Made by a program: the position numbers and the translations under genes. DNA of 64,000 nt, taken from Sceloporus undulatus (taxonomy: Eukaryota; Chordata; Lepidosauria; Squamata; Phrynosomatidae). Location of the stretch: the NCBI RefSeq assembly GCF_019175285.1, contig NC_056524.1:4788572-4852571 (forward strand). The letters run 5' to 3'. Shown here in pieces: positions 10,977 to 24,600 of the stretch. The notes under the pieces were generated by a model, which was given only the letters and a program-made list of their open reading frames with translations, was not told the DNA's origin and made no database searches. How positions within the stretch are numbered: position 1 is the first letter of the stretch; every line of letters begins with the position of its first letter.

Positions 10977-13900
10977 CTGGGAAAAGGAGGGATTCAATCA
11001 GGTTGTGATAAAATATGGGAAGGATGCAGCACTCACCTGGGGGTGCTATATGGCATGTGATAGAGGAAAATGGCACCGTAACATAAAAGCAGACTGGATT
11101 TCGGCATAGTAGGCACCATGTGGGCAAGTTGACCTCATACTTGTTCCCCCTCTCTCTCTTTTCATATAATCATAGAGCTGGAAGATACCACAAAGGCCAT
11201 CCAGTCCATCCCCCTGCCATGCAGAAACTCACAATCAAAACACCCTCAACAGATGGCCATCCAGCCTTGTTTAAAGACTTTCAAAGAAGGAGACTCCACC
11301 GCTCTCCGAGGGAGTGTGTTCCACTGTCAAACAGCTCTTACTGTCAGGAAGTTCCTCCTCATGTTCAGGTGGAATTTCTGTTCCTGTAGTTTGCATCCAC
11401 TGTTCCGTTTCCTATTCTCTGGAGCAGCAGAAAACAAGTTTGCTCCATTCTCAGTATGATGCCCCTTCAAATACTTAAACAGGGCTATCATATCACATCT
11501 TAACCATCTCTTTTCCAGGCTAAACATACCCAGCTCCTCATAGGGCTTGATGGTTTCCAGATCCTTTACCATTTTGGTTGCCCTCCTTGGGACATGCTCT
11601 AGTTTGTCCACATCCTTTTTGCATCCCACCCTTTCTCTGAGACACTCCAGGACGAGAGACAGCCCTCCATATCCATGAATTCTGCATCCACCGATTCAAC
11701 TAACCACAGCTATCCCCAAAATATATAAGTTCCAAAAAGCAGACCTTGATTTTGTCATTTTATAGAAGGGGCGCCATTTTACTATGCTGCTGTATTTAAT
11801 GGGTCTTGAATGTCCATGGATTTTGGTATCCACGGAGGTCCTGGAACTAAACTACAGTAGACCCCAAGGGTCCACTGTACAAATCCAGGTTATTCTCTTT
11901 TATCCTCTGAGGACTAGCTGACAATGGTGACAGCAACTGACTTTGAGTCACCCAGTGACTCTTACGGCTGCTCTGAGTCCAAATCTCTCACCTCAAATTA
12001 ATGTCTAATGGTCCTACCCCTCACTCCCAGACCTGTCCTGTGCCAATTTTGTTCCCCTTTCATCTCATTTCCACATTTTGGAACCCATTCCTCCTCCTGC
12101 ATTCCAAGCTGTGGTCTTTCTTTCAATATCTGAAAGAGCAGCCAAACCGAATGATAAAGCGAGCTCACTTTGTTCTGCCAACCGGTTGCCCTTATGGCAC
12201 ATCGGGGACAAAAGCTTCTTGTACAGCCTTCAGAAACACGGAGAACTCTCCAGAAGGAGAGCATCAGCCAATGTAAACAACCAAACACCCTTCCCACCTG
12301 AAAAATCATCAGCACATATCCCAAAGTGAAGATGGGTAGCACAAATCCCATATGCTAAATGCTGTTCCTCTAATGACTCTCCAGGCATTAATTTGTGTCA
12401 GAAGACTACAAATTATGTTGCGGCTGCTCAATCTCAGTGACAAAATGATGCCCCCACCCTTAGGCATCTCCAGTTTTGCAAATCATGAACAATCAACCCT
12501 CCACATCCACAGCTGTCAAACAGCCCTTACTGTCAGGAAGTTCCTCCTAATGTTGAGATGGAATCTCTTTTCCTGGAACTTGCATCCATTGTTGTGTCTA
12601 TTCTCTGGAGCTGCAGAAAACAAGCTTGCTCCATCCTCAACATGATACACCTTCAAATACTTAAACAAGGCTATCATATCACCTCTTAACTGTCTGTTCT
12701 CCAGGCTAAACATACCCAGCTCCCTAAGTCTCTCCTCAGAGGGCTTGATAGTTTTCAGACCCTTCACCATTTTGGTTGCCCTCCTATGGATATGCTACAG
12801 CTTCTCACCATCCTTTTTGAATTGTGGTGCCTAGAACTGGATGCAGTATTCCAAGTGAAGCCTGACCAAAGCAGAACAGAGTGGCACTATTACTTCTGTT
12901 GATCTAGAGATTATACTTCTACTGATGCAGCCTAGAGTCGTATTGGTGTTTTTAGCTGCCACATGTTAACTGTTGACTCATGTTCAACTTGTGGTCTACT
13001 AGGACTCCTAGATCCCTTTCGCATGCACTGTTTCTTGACTAAAGTGTCATTTAGTAGTCATTTGGAGTGGATTCATTGCCCCACTGACAAGGATGGCCCA
13101 AGCCCTCAGCTGCACTGGAATTGCCACACATCTTATTAGTGAGCACATGATTTGGGGAAAGACAGGGATTTATTTATTTATTGGACTATATCTGGCCTTT
13201 CTCCCAAAATGGGATTCAGATTCAGGAAGATGCAAGACCAGTTCTTTAGGTAACAGGGAACACTGGCTGTCAAGCCTGGATGGAAACAGTCACACCACCC
13301 ATGACCTTTGGATGGAACTCTTCCAAAGGCACCCAACTCCCCATAATTGCTCCTGTCTTTAAGGATCACTTTGGCATCAAGAGACGTCCAAATTTAGCTA
13401 CCCACTAACCTCTTGTTGGCCGTCTTCCGTCGTCAGCCATTTTGGCTTCCCTCCATTGCCAACCAATGGTTTTTGCTCTGGAAGGAGGCAGGCGTAAGGG
13501 GGCTCAGCCGATTCTGCCCCCACGCTTTCCGAAATAGTTTTCACTTCTGAAGGGTTGGGCTTCTGCTCGGGGATGCGAGCCACGCGGAACCTAGCCAACG
13601 ACAACAAAAACAATCACACATACATCTAGACAATATTAATGTTGTTATATGACCACAGCGGCGAGGGTGAGATCCACTAGAATTCAGAAAAAAGAAGAAA
13701 GCCAGTTATGGAAAATCTACAACTATATTGAAATAGACTGACATACTTGCTTAAGAACAGATCAAAAGAAAAACATAAAGGAGAATGGTCAAAAGTCTAT
13801 GGGGGGGGAATTGGAAAAAGAAACAGAGAAGGAAGTAGCAGGGACAGAATATCTGGTTTATCTGAATTTAGAAATAACAGAATGATACTTTAAGAGAACA

Positions 13901-15597
13901 GGACAGAATTATAATATAATTTCAATAGAAAGTGATATAATAAAGGAATAATATTCGGGGAGGTGAACATTTAGGAAGTCTTTTTATTGTTTAATGTCCT
14001 ACTATAACATTGAGATTGGTATTGTTAAGTAGGATAAAGCAGTATATTGCATTACAGTGTAGTATAGTGTGATGCAATGATTTTATATGGTGGTGTACTG
14101 CAATGTAACGACTTTGTAGATGTTTATATGCTTATTCATGGTTTTTTTTGTTCGTTTTACATCTGTATGGTAACGGTATTCAAATTATTTGAATAATAAT
14201 ACAGTAATAATAATAATAACACACATTTATGCACACACCAATGATGCAGTGATCTAGGAAGAAGATTCCTTAGCACTGAGCCAGGAGCAGTTAAATCACT
14301 CTCAAACTGGATTGATTCTGCAATGTGTTTTGGACCAAAGTGTTCTTTCAAAATAAATACCATTGTTCCCGAGTCATTTCTTAACATATAATTTAGTCAT
14401 ATTATATTCAATTTCCTTCATGTTTAACATTTGTACTTCCCTTTGTTATTCTAGTATAATAATACTAATAATAATTTCTGTTCTGTGCAAAAACAACAAC
14501 ACATTTTATCCCATTATTTTCACTGACAATATTTTCCCTGGCCATACCACCCTGAAAACACTTGATCTTGTCAGGCTGACTACTTCACCAAACTACAAAT
14601 CCCAGGATTTCACAGGATGGAGCCATAACGGTTGAAGGGGCCTCATACTGCTTGATTTCTGCAATGTAGATCAGATCTCAGAGATATGGAAACATCAATG
14701 GCGAAGCTTACCTGCCGACAGAAAGGATGGTGATTTCTCCTGGTCTGCCTGGCTTATTTCCAGTTTTTGCCTGCTTGGTGTTGGCTATGTTAGGCGTGGC
14801 AGAACCGCCGGCAGCTGCGTCCGTGGCAGGGAGGACCTCCGGCCATTTCTTCTGGCTGCATCGAGTACAGGTAGGCCCAGGACGAGTGGCTAAACCTTGG
14901 ACGGTGTGCAAGTGGTGCTGATGCCGACAGATGTGGGGAAACTGAGGCAGGAGATGCAACCTGGTGGAAAGAGGAGAGCATTGTGAGAAACGAGGATAGT
15001 CACTCAAAGGACATATGAGAGATTCGTTTCCCCAATTGTCAAGTGTCAGCTTAGCAGAGTTTTCCAGCATAATTTCTATTTGGTTTCAATTTGGCTTTCA
15101 GATTTTTAAGATGCAAAGATTTAAAGTTTTGGCCCAAATATCAATGGAGTTAAACAAGGTGCTGAAGCCATGTGTGGATACATTTCAGGACTTTGGATAG
15201 CTTTTGGAAAGTAGTAATGGGCAAAATACAGTGGGCCTTTGGCATCCAATGGGTTTTTGGCTCCAGGACTTCACATGGAGACCAAAATCCATGAATGCTC
15301 AAGTCCCATTAAAAACAATGGCAGAGTAAAATGGCATCCCCTAGATAAAATGGCAAAATCAAGCTTTGCTTTTGGGAACTGATATTTTTAAAAGGCACAG
15401 TGCCACTTTATTGAATTGTTTTAATTGTTCAGTAGTTATATGGTTTTTATTGTTGTAATTTTGTACTGAAGGGAGGGAGGGTTGAAGGGTTGGGGGATTT
15501 GGAGGATTGTTTCTCATTGTTATTGCTTTTTGTATTTGTATTAACTTCTGCTGTTACCCACCTCAATCCTCAAAACAGAGAGGCAGGATACAAATAA

Positions 15598-15648
<51 letters not shown>

Positions 15649-18600
15649 GGGCTTTCCACATTTGCTGGGGTTAGGGGCGCAGGACCCCATGAAAGTGGAA
15701 AAAGCGCAAATAACAAAAACACTTTTTTTTTTACTTGAGAACACTTCTCTATTAATCTCTAGGTCCCTCCGACACAACTTCTGATGGATGCTGACTATAG
15801 ACTGGTGCTGGAGGAATTAGATTCCTAGAGAGAACATATGAATCAAAGCCATGAATAATCAAATCCACAAAAGTCAAAGCCTCAAATGTGGCGGGCGGAC
15901 TGTATTTTCAAGCCGTAGATGGTTGAATCTGTGGATAAAGCATCTGTGGATATGGAGGGACAACTGCATGGCATCCTGGAGCCATTTCTGTGCCCCTCCA
16001 AGGGAGGCTCATGGCATCAGTTCACTCCCTGCATCTAAGGAAGCACACTTGGCCTTCCACATTTGCAGCTGTGACTTTTGCAGATTTATTTGCGCTTCTG
16101 ATTAATATGTTCTCCCTAGGAATCTCTGGGTCCTCCAGCGCAACTCTGCAGGAAGTTGACCATAGAATTGTGCTGGAGAACATAGAAGTTCCTAAAGAAA
16201 ACACTTCTCTCGGAATTTGGAGGTCCTCCAGCATGATCTGAGGGATATCTTGACCAAAATGAAAAGTTAAAGTAAAATAAAAAATAATAAAAGAAATAGA
16301 TTAAAAGAAGTTCTAGTTCAACAAAACAGAGAAGAAAATAATTGAATGTTGGTAGTAAGATTCCAGTATTTAGTTTGTATTATAGTAGTCTGTTGTTAGT
16401 GATTTAAGTTTAATGTATATCGCTTTTGTATGTTGTTTTTGTACGTGTAATATGAAAATTTCAATAAGTATTACAAAAAAAGAGGATGGATAAGCAATCC
16501 AGGAGAAGCTGCAGCTGTTTGCTTTTGCCTGGGGCTCCTGAGAAGGGAAGCATTCCTAACTAGATAGTGGTGGGGACTGGACTGGATACAGGAAAGAAAA
16601 CTGGCTAACACCAAAGGAAAAGTCAGACGTCATACTTGTTAACTGGTTTGTAGATGGGCTGAGCAATCTGTTTGCTGTGATAATCCTTCAGCATCTCTTC
16701 CAGGACAGCTGCATTCTCTGTTGCCATGAAAGAAGGAGAGTTTAAGAGAAGGATTAGGAGAAAGAAAGACATCTGTTAGAAAAACAAGGAGACCAACAGT
16801 GTCTTGTCTCTGTAAGCCTGCTTTGCAAGACCACTGGTGGCTTTTCACTAAGATGTCATAAACTGTCTCAGAGGTCTTAAGAAACCAGAAAAGGGGTTCT
16901 ACCTCTCTCCAAAACCAAAAATGGACTCCTTATAATACCCACTTTTGTTTTTGGAGCAGAGTGCTGTGGGTTTTTGGAAGGGGGAATTATCCTCAGGACC
17001 CCTGTAGCTTATTCATCCCACTGTATTTGAAGAAGATTGTTATTTTTCATTTGTTAATTTTTTTTGTGGTGGACAAGTCCAGAGTGATAGAGTTGGAAGG
17101 GAATCCAAAGGTCACCTAGTCCAACCCCATGCCATTTCCAGAATACACCACTAAAGCACCCTATAAAATAGGTGCCCAGCCTTTTGGAAACCACCTTTGA
17201 ATAAGAGTCCCCTTCACTTTGTAAAGGGGTCTGTTCTACTGTCGTACAGCTCTTACTTTCAGAAAGTTTAGTCCTGACATTTAGCTGGAATACAATAAAC
17301 ATTAATACTGTTTTGTGCCATTAAGTAATTTCCAAATTATGGTGACCCTAAAACAAGCCTATTACGGGATTTTCTTGGCAAGTTTCATCAGAGGGAATTT
17401 GCCATTGCCATTCCCTGAGGCTGAGAGAGTGTGATTTGCTCAAGGTCACCCCGTGGTTTTCTATGGCCAAGTGAGGATTTGAACTCTGGTCTCCAGAGTC
17501 ACAGTCCAACACTCAATCAACTACGCCAGGCTAGCTCTCATATATCATATATATATATTTTTACACTCCCACCCTTTTTCCAATCTGGGACCCAGTGGCT
17601 TACAAAGGTTAAAACAGAGACAATTAAAAAAGTAAAGAATATACTGTAGGCATGATCACTATTTGCCCATACAGGACTCACCTTTTTTCTCTGTGATCAA
17701 ACGCACCAAGACCCCAATGGTGTCTTCATTGGCATCTTCTATCCTGTAGGCATTATTGCTTCCTATGGGACACAAGAAAGAGGGAGAATTGAAACACTGC
17801 ACAACTGTATTGTTGTGTAACACAGCACAACTCAACACCCAGTTGCTTTGTGTCTCATTTGGTTCACCTGGAATGGAGAAGAGTTACCATGGCTCCCAGA
17901 ACTGCCTCTTCACACAATCAACCATGGCCTACATATAGAACGGTAGTTTAAATACATATATATTTCCCCCCACACGTTCTTGGCTTCTCTCCCAGGCCAG
18001 GCGTTGTGCCAAGGGTGGCGAGCTTCTGCAATGGTCCAAGTGCCGTTAGGATCATCTGCTTTGAGCCCAATGGCTCTCTAGATGCTTAGGATAGAAGATG
18101 GAATTCCAAGATCCCAGGAAAAAGAATCAAAAGTATTCCTATGTCACCTTCCCCTTTGTAGCAATGAGAGGACCCAGGAACTACATGATAACATGCACAG
18201 CTCTTGGAGGTCCTAGGTCTCATCGGCACTGCAGAGATAATGCACTTTGTCACCACTTTAATTGCCATGGCTCAATGCTATGGGAGTCTGGGATTTGTAG
18301 TTTTGTGCTATATACTTCTCTGTCAGAGAGTTCTGGTGCCACAGCTAACTACAAATCCCAGGATTCCTAGCAGTCAAAGAGGTGTCAGACTGCAGTGCAG
18401 ATTAGACTCTGCAAGGTGCTACTTGCTCTCTTCTCCTGGCTGCAAAACAGCAGTCACACGCTCACAAGGTGCATTCATCCCACCCTCCTGCAGCCACTAA
18501 CTGGCCACATAAATTATACATGCATGCATACATATTGTGGCAATGGTGTTGGGTCTGCATCTGTCACCATCGGGATCCCAGAATTTGTGTGACACTACTG

Positions 18601-21600
18601 AAATGTCACACTTTGCAATCAAAGCAGTCCAGATGGAGAGATGCCCCTGAACGAGATCCACAAGACCTAGAGCTTAGAGACATTACGTCAGCTTTTGGGC
18701 TATGGTCCCCAGAATCAGGGATGCCTACAGTCCAAAAAATAAAATAAAATTGTAGGCTTTTTTGGAGAGGTGGTTCCCTTGTAAATGTTGGCTGCTGCCA
18801 CACTGCAGAATTACTGCAGTCTGACACCGCTTTAGCTGTCAAGGCTCCATCCCATGGAATCCTGGGATTTGTTGTGGCACCAGAGCTCTTAGACAGAGGA
18901 GGTTAAATATCTCACAAAACCACAAACCCCAGGATTCCGTAGCATGCAACCATAGCAGTTAAAGGAGTGTGAAATGGCATTAATTCTGCTTTGTAGACGC
19001 AGCCCTTGTCAAGGCAAGGAAAAAGGCAGAGCAGCTATTTTGAAGCTGCATGTGTATCCTTGTAAATGCATCACAATACCAATTGGGCAGTAATTCAAAT
19101 TGTGCAGCCAGCTACAATATTCTGGGTGCTGTTGTCAAAAAGAGGTCATTTCTCTGAGCTGGTTTCTCACCCCGCAAGGATACCATCCTGCTCACCGTTC
19201 CACTCAGATTTGGCTCCCTCCTCATCCGTGTCCTTGTGAGCCGTGCAGTGGTACCCCTTTTTCATCAGGAGGTTGCAGAAAAGGATGCCCAGGAGACCCA
19301 TCACACAGAAGACCGGGACAATGGCCAAGACAGCATACTGAGTGGCACTCTCCTCTGACTTCCCATCTCGGGTGCCGTTGCCTGGCGTCTTCTCTTCCCG
19401 TCTCTGCACGGCCTCAGCGTTGCGCGTCAGACGTGTCAGCCACCTCCTTGATCCTGAGAGGTGGGGAAAAGAAGGATTACAGCCAGCCCTCCGTACCCAT
19501 GGATCCTTTATTTTTTTCAAACCATCCACGGTTTGAAAATATTTTAAAAAATATATAAATTCCAAAAGGCAAACCTTGATTTTGCCATTTTATATAAGAG
19601 ATGTCATTTTCATTTAGAATTGTATTTAATCAGACTTGAGTATCAACAGATTTTAGTATCCATGTGGGGTCCTGGAACCACTGAAAACCTTGGAGGTCCA
19701 CACTATGGCCATCTCCATTCATTTTAAGAAACAAATGCAACCCCACAAATCCTTTCCATCCAGTCGAATGCCTTTCTAAGGCATTTAGAAACTGGGAGAT
19801 TTTCCCCACACAATCAAATGAACAAATCTCTTGACAACATATCCTGCCTGTTGTTATTTCCCCACTTTTATAATTACATCTAATCTAATAATTATTTCTA
19901 TGATTAGCGGGTTAGGTGCTCATTTTAATTGCCATTCTGAAACAGAATTTAAAAGAGTCTGATTGTCTGGACATAGAGAGGCTCTGTGTGAATCAGGCCC
20001 CAAATGAGCCAAATTTGGGGATTAGAAGCATTAGCTGGATTAACAGCCCTGTTAATGAGATCCCTTCCTACATAAATTCTTGTTGCAACATCTATGTGAC
20101 CAATCACAGTATTCTTCCATTTCATCTCTCTAGTTTTTACAACGTACACTATTACAAATAGCTAGACTGCAGGAATAGCAGGGATACATTTTGCTTGACA
20201 TTAAAAAAACAAAAGGAATTGGGAACGTTACAAGTCTTGCTTATATAATTATTAATGCACATATGTCGTGCCCCTCCTTTTTTCCTTTAACAACTCCAGA
20301 AGGTCACACAAGGTCTGGAAAGTCTGGAAACCTCTAAGTCCTATGAAGAGTGTCTTAGGGAGCTGGGTACGTTTAGTCTGAAAAAGAGAAAGTTAAGAGC
20401 TGATATGATAGTCCAGCTTAAATATGTGATGGGGTGTCACATTGAGGATGGAGCGAGCTTGTTTTCTGCTGCTCCAAAGAACAGGACCTGGAGCAATGGA
20501 TGGAAGCTAGAGGAAAAGAGATTCCAGGTCAACATTAGAAATAACTTTCTGACAGTAAGAGCTGTTTCATACTGGAATACATTGTTGGTTTGGAATGTGA
20601 TGGAGTCTCCTTCTTTGGAGATTTTTAAATAGAGTCTGGATGGTCATCTGTTTGGGGCGCATTGATTGCCTGGAGGAGGTAATGGGCTGGATGAGGAAAA
20701 ACAAATTGAAACGGAGTACAGACAAAACTGAGGTGCTTGCCATCAAGGGTCCTATTCTGGGAATGGAGGTGTGTCAACCAGTTCTAGATAAGGTTACACT
20801 CCCCCTGAATGACTGTGTTCACAGCTTGGGAGTACTCCTGGACCCATCTCTCCAAATGTCAGCCCACGCAGATGTGTTGGTCAGGAGTGCTTACTATCAG
20901 CTTTGGGTGATACACCAGCTGCACTCCTTCCTAGATCTGGAGGACCTAAAGATGGTGGTGCACACGCTGGTAACCTTACCTTTGGACTTTTGCAATGCAC
21001 TTTACATTGGGCTACCTTTGTGCTAAGTTTGGAAACTTCAGATGGTTCAAAATATGGCAGCCAGATTGGTTACAGGAACACCCAGGAGTGAACTTATTAC
21101 ACCCATACTCAAGTTACTCCATTAGTTTCTGGGAAAAGTACAAAGTGTTGGTTTTGACCTTTAAAGCCCTACATGGTTTGGGTCCAAGTTATCAACAGGA
21201 TCGCCTTCACCCATACAATCTGCTGGGAACACTGAGGTCCTCTGAGGGGCAGTTGCTACAGCTTGCAAGGACCTGACTGGCAGCTCATTAGTATCTTTTC
21301 CAAGCTGTGACTATGTGCATCAGTCTCTCTGCATTGAAATGCCAGATGATAAAAACCCAGTCACATAATGAGGCCTTCAAGGCAACATCTTTCAAGGTAT
21401 TGCAGAACAGCTGACAGGAAACACCTTTACATAATCCACCACATAATCCATGTTTTTTTTTTTATCACATTGGAAACAAGGCTCCACCCCAGTTTATTAG
21501 CACATGAATGGTGAACAGATTTTTGGCCTCTCTGTCTCCTAGCATCCAGGTACTATGGAGGCTTTGCTGGGCATAAGAGGTGATATAAAATGCTGGGTTT

Positions 21601-24600
21601 TCAGAACAGTGTTTTCCATCTTTCATTGGGTCATAAGCAGAATCCAACACAAGCGTCTGCAGACTTCATGGAAACTTGGCTTCACATCTCAGCTCGGCCC
21701 AAAGAAATTAGGAAAGGGCAGGATGGGGCAATATTTTAAGGTAGAGATTTATTGTTGTATGCCTGTGTTTCCGACTTATGGTGACCTTATCACAGATCTT
21801 TCTGGGGCTGAGTTTCTGTGACTCACCCAAGGTCACCATTTTCATGGCAAGGAAAAATAGTCCAGCGATCAAACTACTACGCTATGCTGGCAGAGATAAA
21901 GAGGGTAAATGTATTTTTTGACAAATTTCACGTATTTTAATGTTATTAACTGATTGTCGCTATAACACCTCCTCCCTCCAGTCCTTTGGACATCGAGGGA
22001 CTGAATGAAGAAATCCGAATTAAATGGGGTGGCCAGTGCCTTGCATGTTGATGATGTGATGAGTCTGTTTTGGGGTTTAGTCTGAAATTTAAAGAATTAT
22101 CCAAAGTGTTGAACTTTTATAAAAGTCCATCCATCCTCCTTGACATGCATGTTTTGTTATTCAGTCCGAACTGAATAATTCAGGGTTTTTATTTGGGAGA
22201 TGTAAATCCTCAATTATTTTGTCCTTCCATGCAAGGACAAATAATTAGCATTGCTTTCTCCTGACTGCAGGAGAAAGAGAACATTTATGCGCAATACTCT
22301 CCCTAAAATGACTGGACTGTGTGACCATTGGACCTTGCCAAAATGAGTAGGCTGTGGCTACTGTACTTTGCAAGATGGCAGGAGTCATTTTAAAAGATAA
22401 TAATGCTTAGAAAAGGGTAGACTGTCTGACAGCATGGTGTAGTAGTTTCAGGGCTGGACTAGGACTGTGGAACACCAGGGTTCAAATCCCAGCTCAGGTA
22501 TGGAAACCCATTGGTTGATCATGGGCCAGTCCCACTCTCTCAGCCTCAGAGGAAAGCAAGGGCAAATGCCTCCAAATAAATCTGAGCAAGAAAGCCATGG
22601 AATAGTGTCACATTAGGGTTGCAATAAGTCAGAAACATCTTGAAGGCACAAAACAACAATAACAACATCATCACAGGCAAGGACAGTAGTAAAAGAGAAA
22701 GGTTGCATAACAGGTAGATAGAGTCCATCCAGCTGCCTTGAGTTTCCAAGACCTGAGCAGGTCATTTGATGATTGGGGCTCTTGGAGATCTCTCATTCAT
22801 AGGGTCATTACAAGTCGAAGGCAACTGTATGGCAACTAACAACAACAATAACAGATTCTCTCTGTATTTGAGCATCTCAAAGTGTTCTGGGGGATTCTTC
22901 CATATTTTCCTTGCACAAAAAAACCCTCACATTTTTCTGCACAGAATAATCCTAGAATCATAGTCTCATGCAACACTTCAGGAAATGAAAATCTATTTGC
23001 ATTTCTGTGCAGAGTAACATCCCCAGAACACTTTGGGATGTTGAAATACCAGGAGAAAAATGCCCCAAAGTCTGGCTGCTCTGTTATTCTTCCTGATGGG
23101 GTTTCCCAAATTTTAGAAACTCCCCCCTTCTTCCTTTTGAGCAGGAAATGAATAATGGAGACTGTTCCTTCCATCTCTGTTCACACCAGCCCATATGGAG
23201 CATTGTCTTTCACTCTCACCTGGGCAACCTGGGACACCTCTGTGGGCAGACGAACAAGGGAGGCAAATGGCTCTCGGGCTGGTCTCACCTTCGGGGCTGT
23301 AATACCTGCAAAAAGCAAAAGAGGAGAGAATATTAGGGGAATGGCTAAAGAACTACCACCTTGAACACATTCCACCTCATCTAGTGTATGTGTGTGCCTA
23401 CAAGTGCCCTGTTGACTTATGGAGTCTCTTACTCAGTTCCTTCCTCTGAAATATAGCCTCCAGCACCTGGTATCCTTTGGCAGCACCCCCATCCAGTAGG
23501 GACCAGGGCTGACCCTGTTTACCTTTCAGATTATTTAATATCAGAAGTTAAACAGGGCTGGTTTAGATTAGTCCTTGGATGGGAGACCACCAGGGAATAA
23601 TACCAGGGCGCTCCAGGTAGGACAAGGAAGGAATCTTGCCAGAAAATTTAAATATCCAAACCACTATGGAGCGAGTTTCCAAACTTTGGTCCTCCAGATG
23701 TTTGGGACTTCAGCTCCCAGAATTCCTGACTGCTGGCCCAGCTGGCTGGGGCTTCTGGAAACTGAAATCCAAAACACTGGAGGACCAAACTTTGGGAATC
23801 ATTGAACTAGATGAACCATTAGACTGATACTGTATAGCATAAGGCAGTTTCCTATATTCTTATGTTTTTACAAAGGCCAGCTGTGTAGCCTCCATTTTCC
23901 ATTAGGACCAAGGCCTCAACAGAGCTTAGAAAGGGGACTTTTTTCAAACTCTGATCCCCTACCCCTTTTCTTAAATTCTCCTTGTCACCTTTCAAATTTC
24001 CTACTTGCTTTGCACTGAATATACCTGCACCCAGTTTCACGTACAGACACCATATGAAGCTTTACCATACACATTCCAACCTAACTTATTCACATATTCT
24101 CTCCATTTTCTAGTGTGGGAAGGGCGTGCACACACAGACACAGACACTCAGAGAGGAGGTAACCTGAATGTTATCCAGACATAGGGAGTACCCGAAACCA
24201 AACAAGTTGTGGTTCCTTGCCAGCAATTGTGATGGACAGACAAACAGTGGTCTTGTGAATCCACCATTCTGTTTTCACAATGGCCACAAAAATTCACAAA
24301 TGGAAAGTCCACAAAAGCAACACAACACCACTCTCCTGCTTGTATTGGCATATCTCAGGTTTGGGAGGTTGGCATATCTCAGTTTCATAGTCTATTGGGT
24401 GTTACTAGCTGGAGCACTGGAGTTTGATTCAGATTCTATTCAAGAATCAAGTAATCAATGAGATTTCATTGGGCAATCTGATGCAAGCTTGGCCATGAAA
24501 CCCACTGGGTGACCTTAGGCTCTCAGCCTCAGGGAAAAAGCAATGGCAAATAATCTCTCAACAAATCTTGCCAAGAAAACCCCATGATAGGTTTACCTTA

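Noticed and set aside
23383-23645. Possible 5S rRNA gene
   Set aside because: Only the internal part resembles 5S, with many changes, and it is joined to SINE tail sequence. The same holds at 58690-58950.
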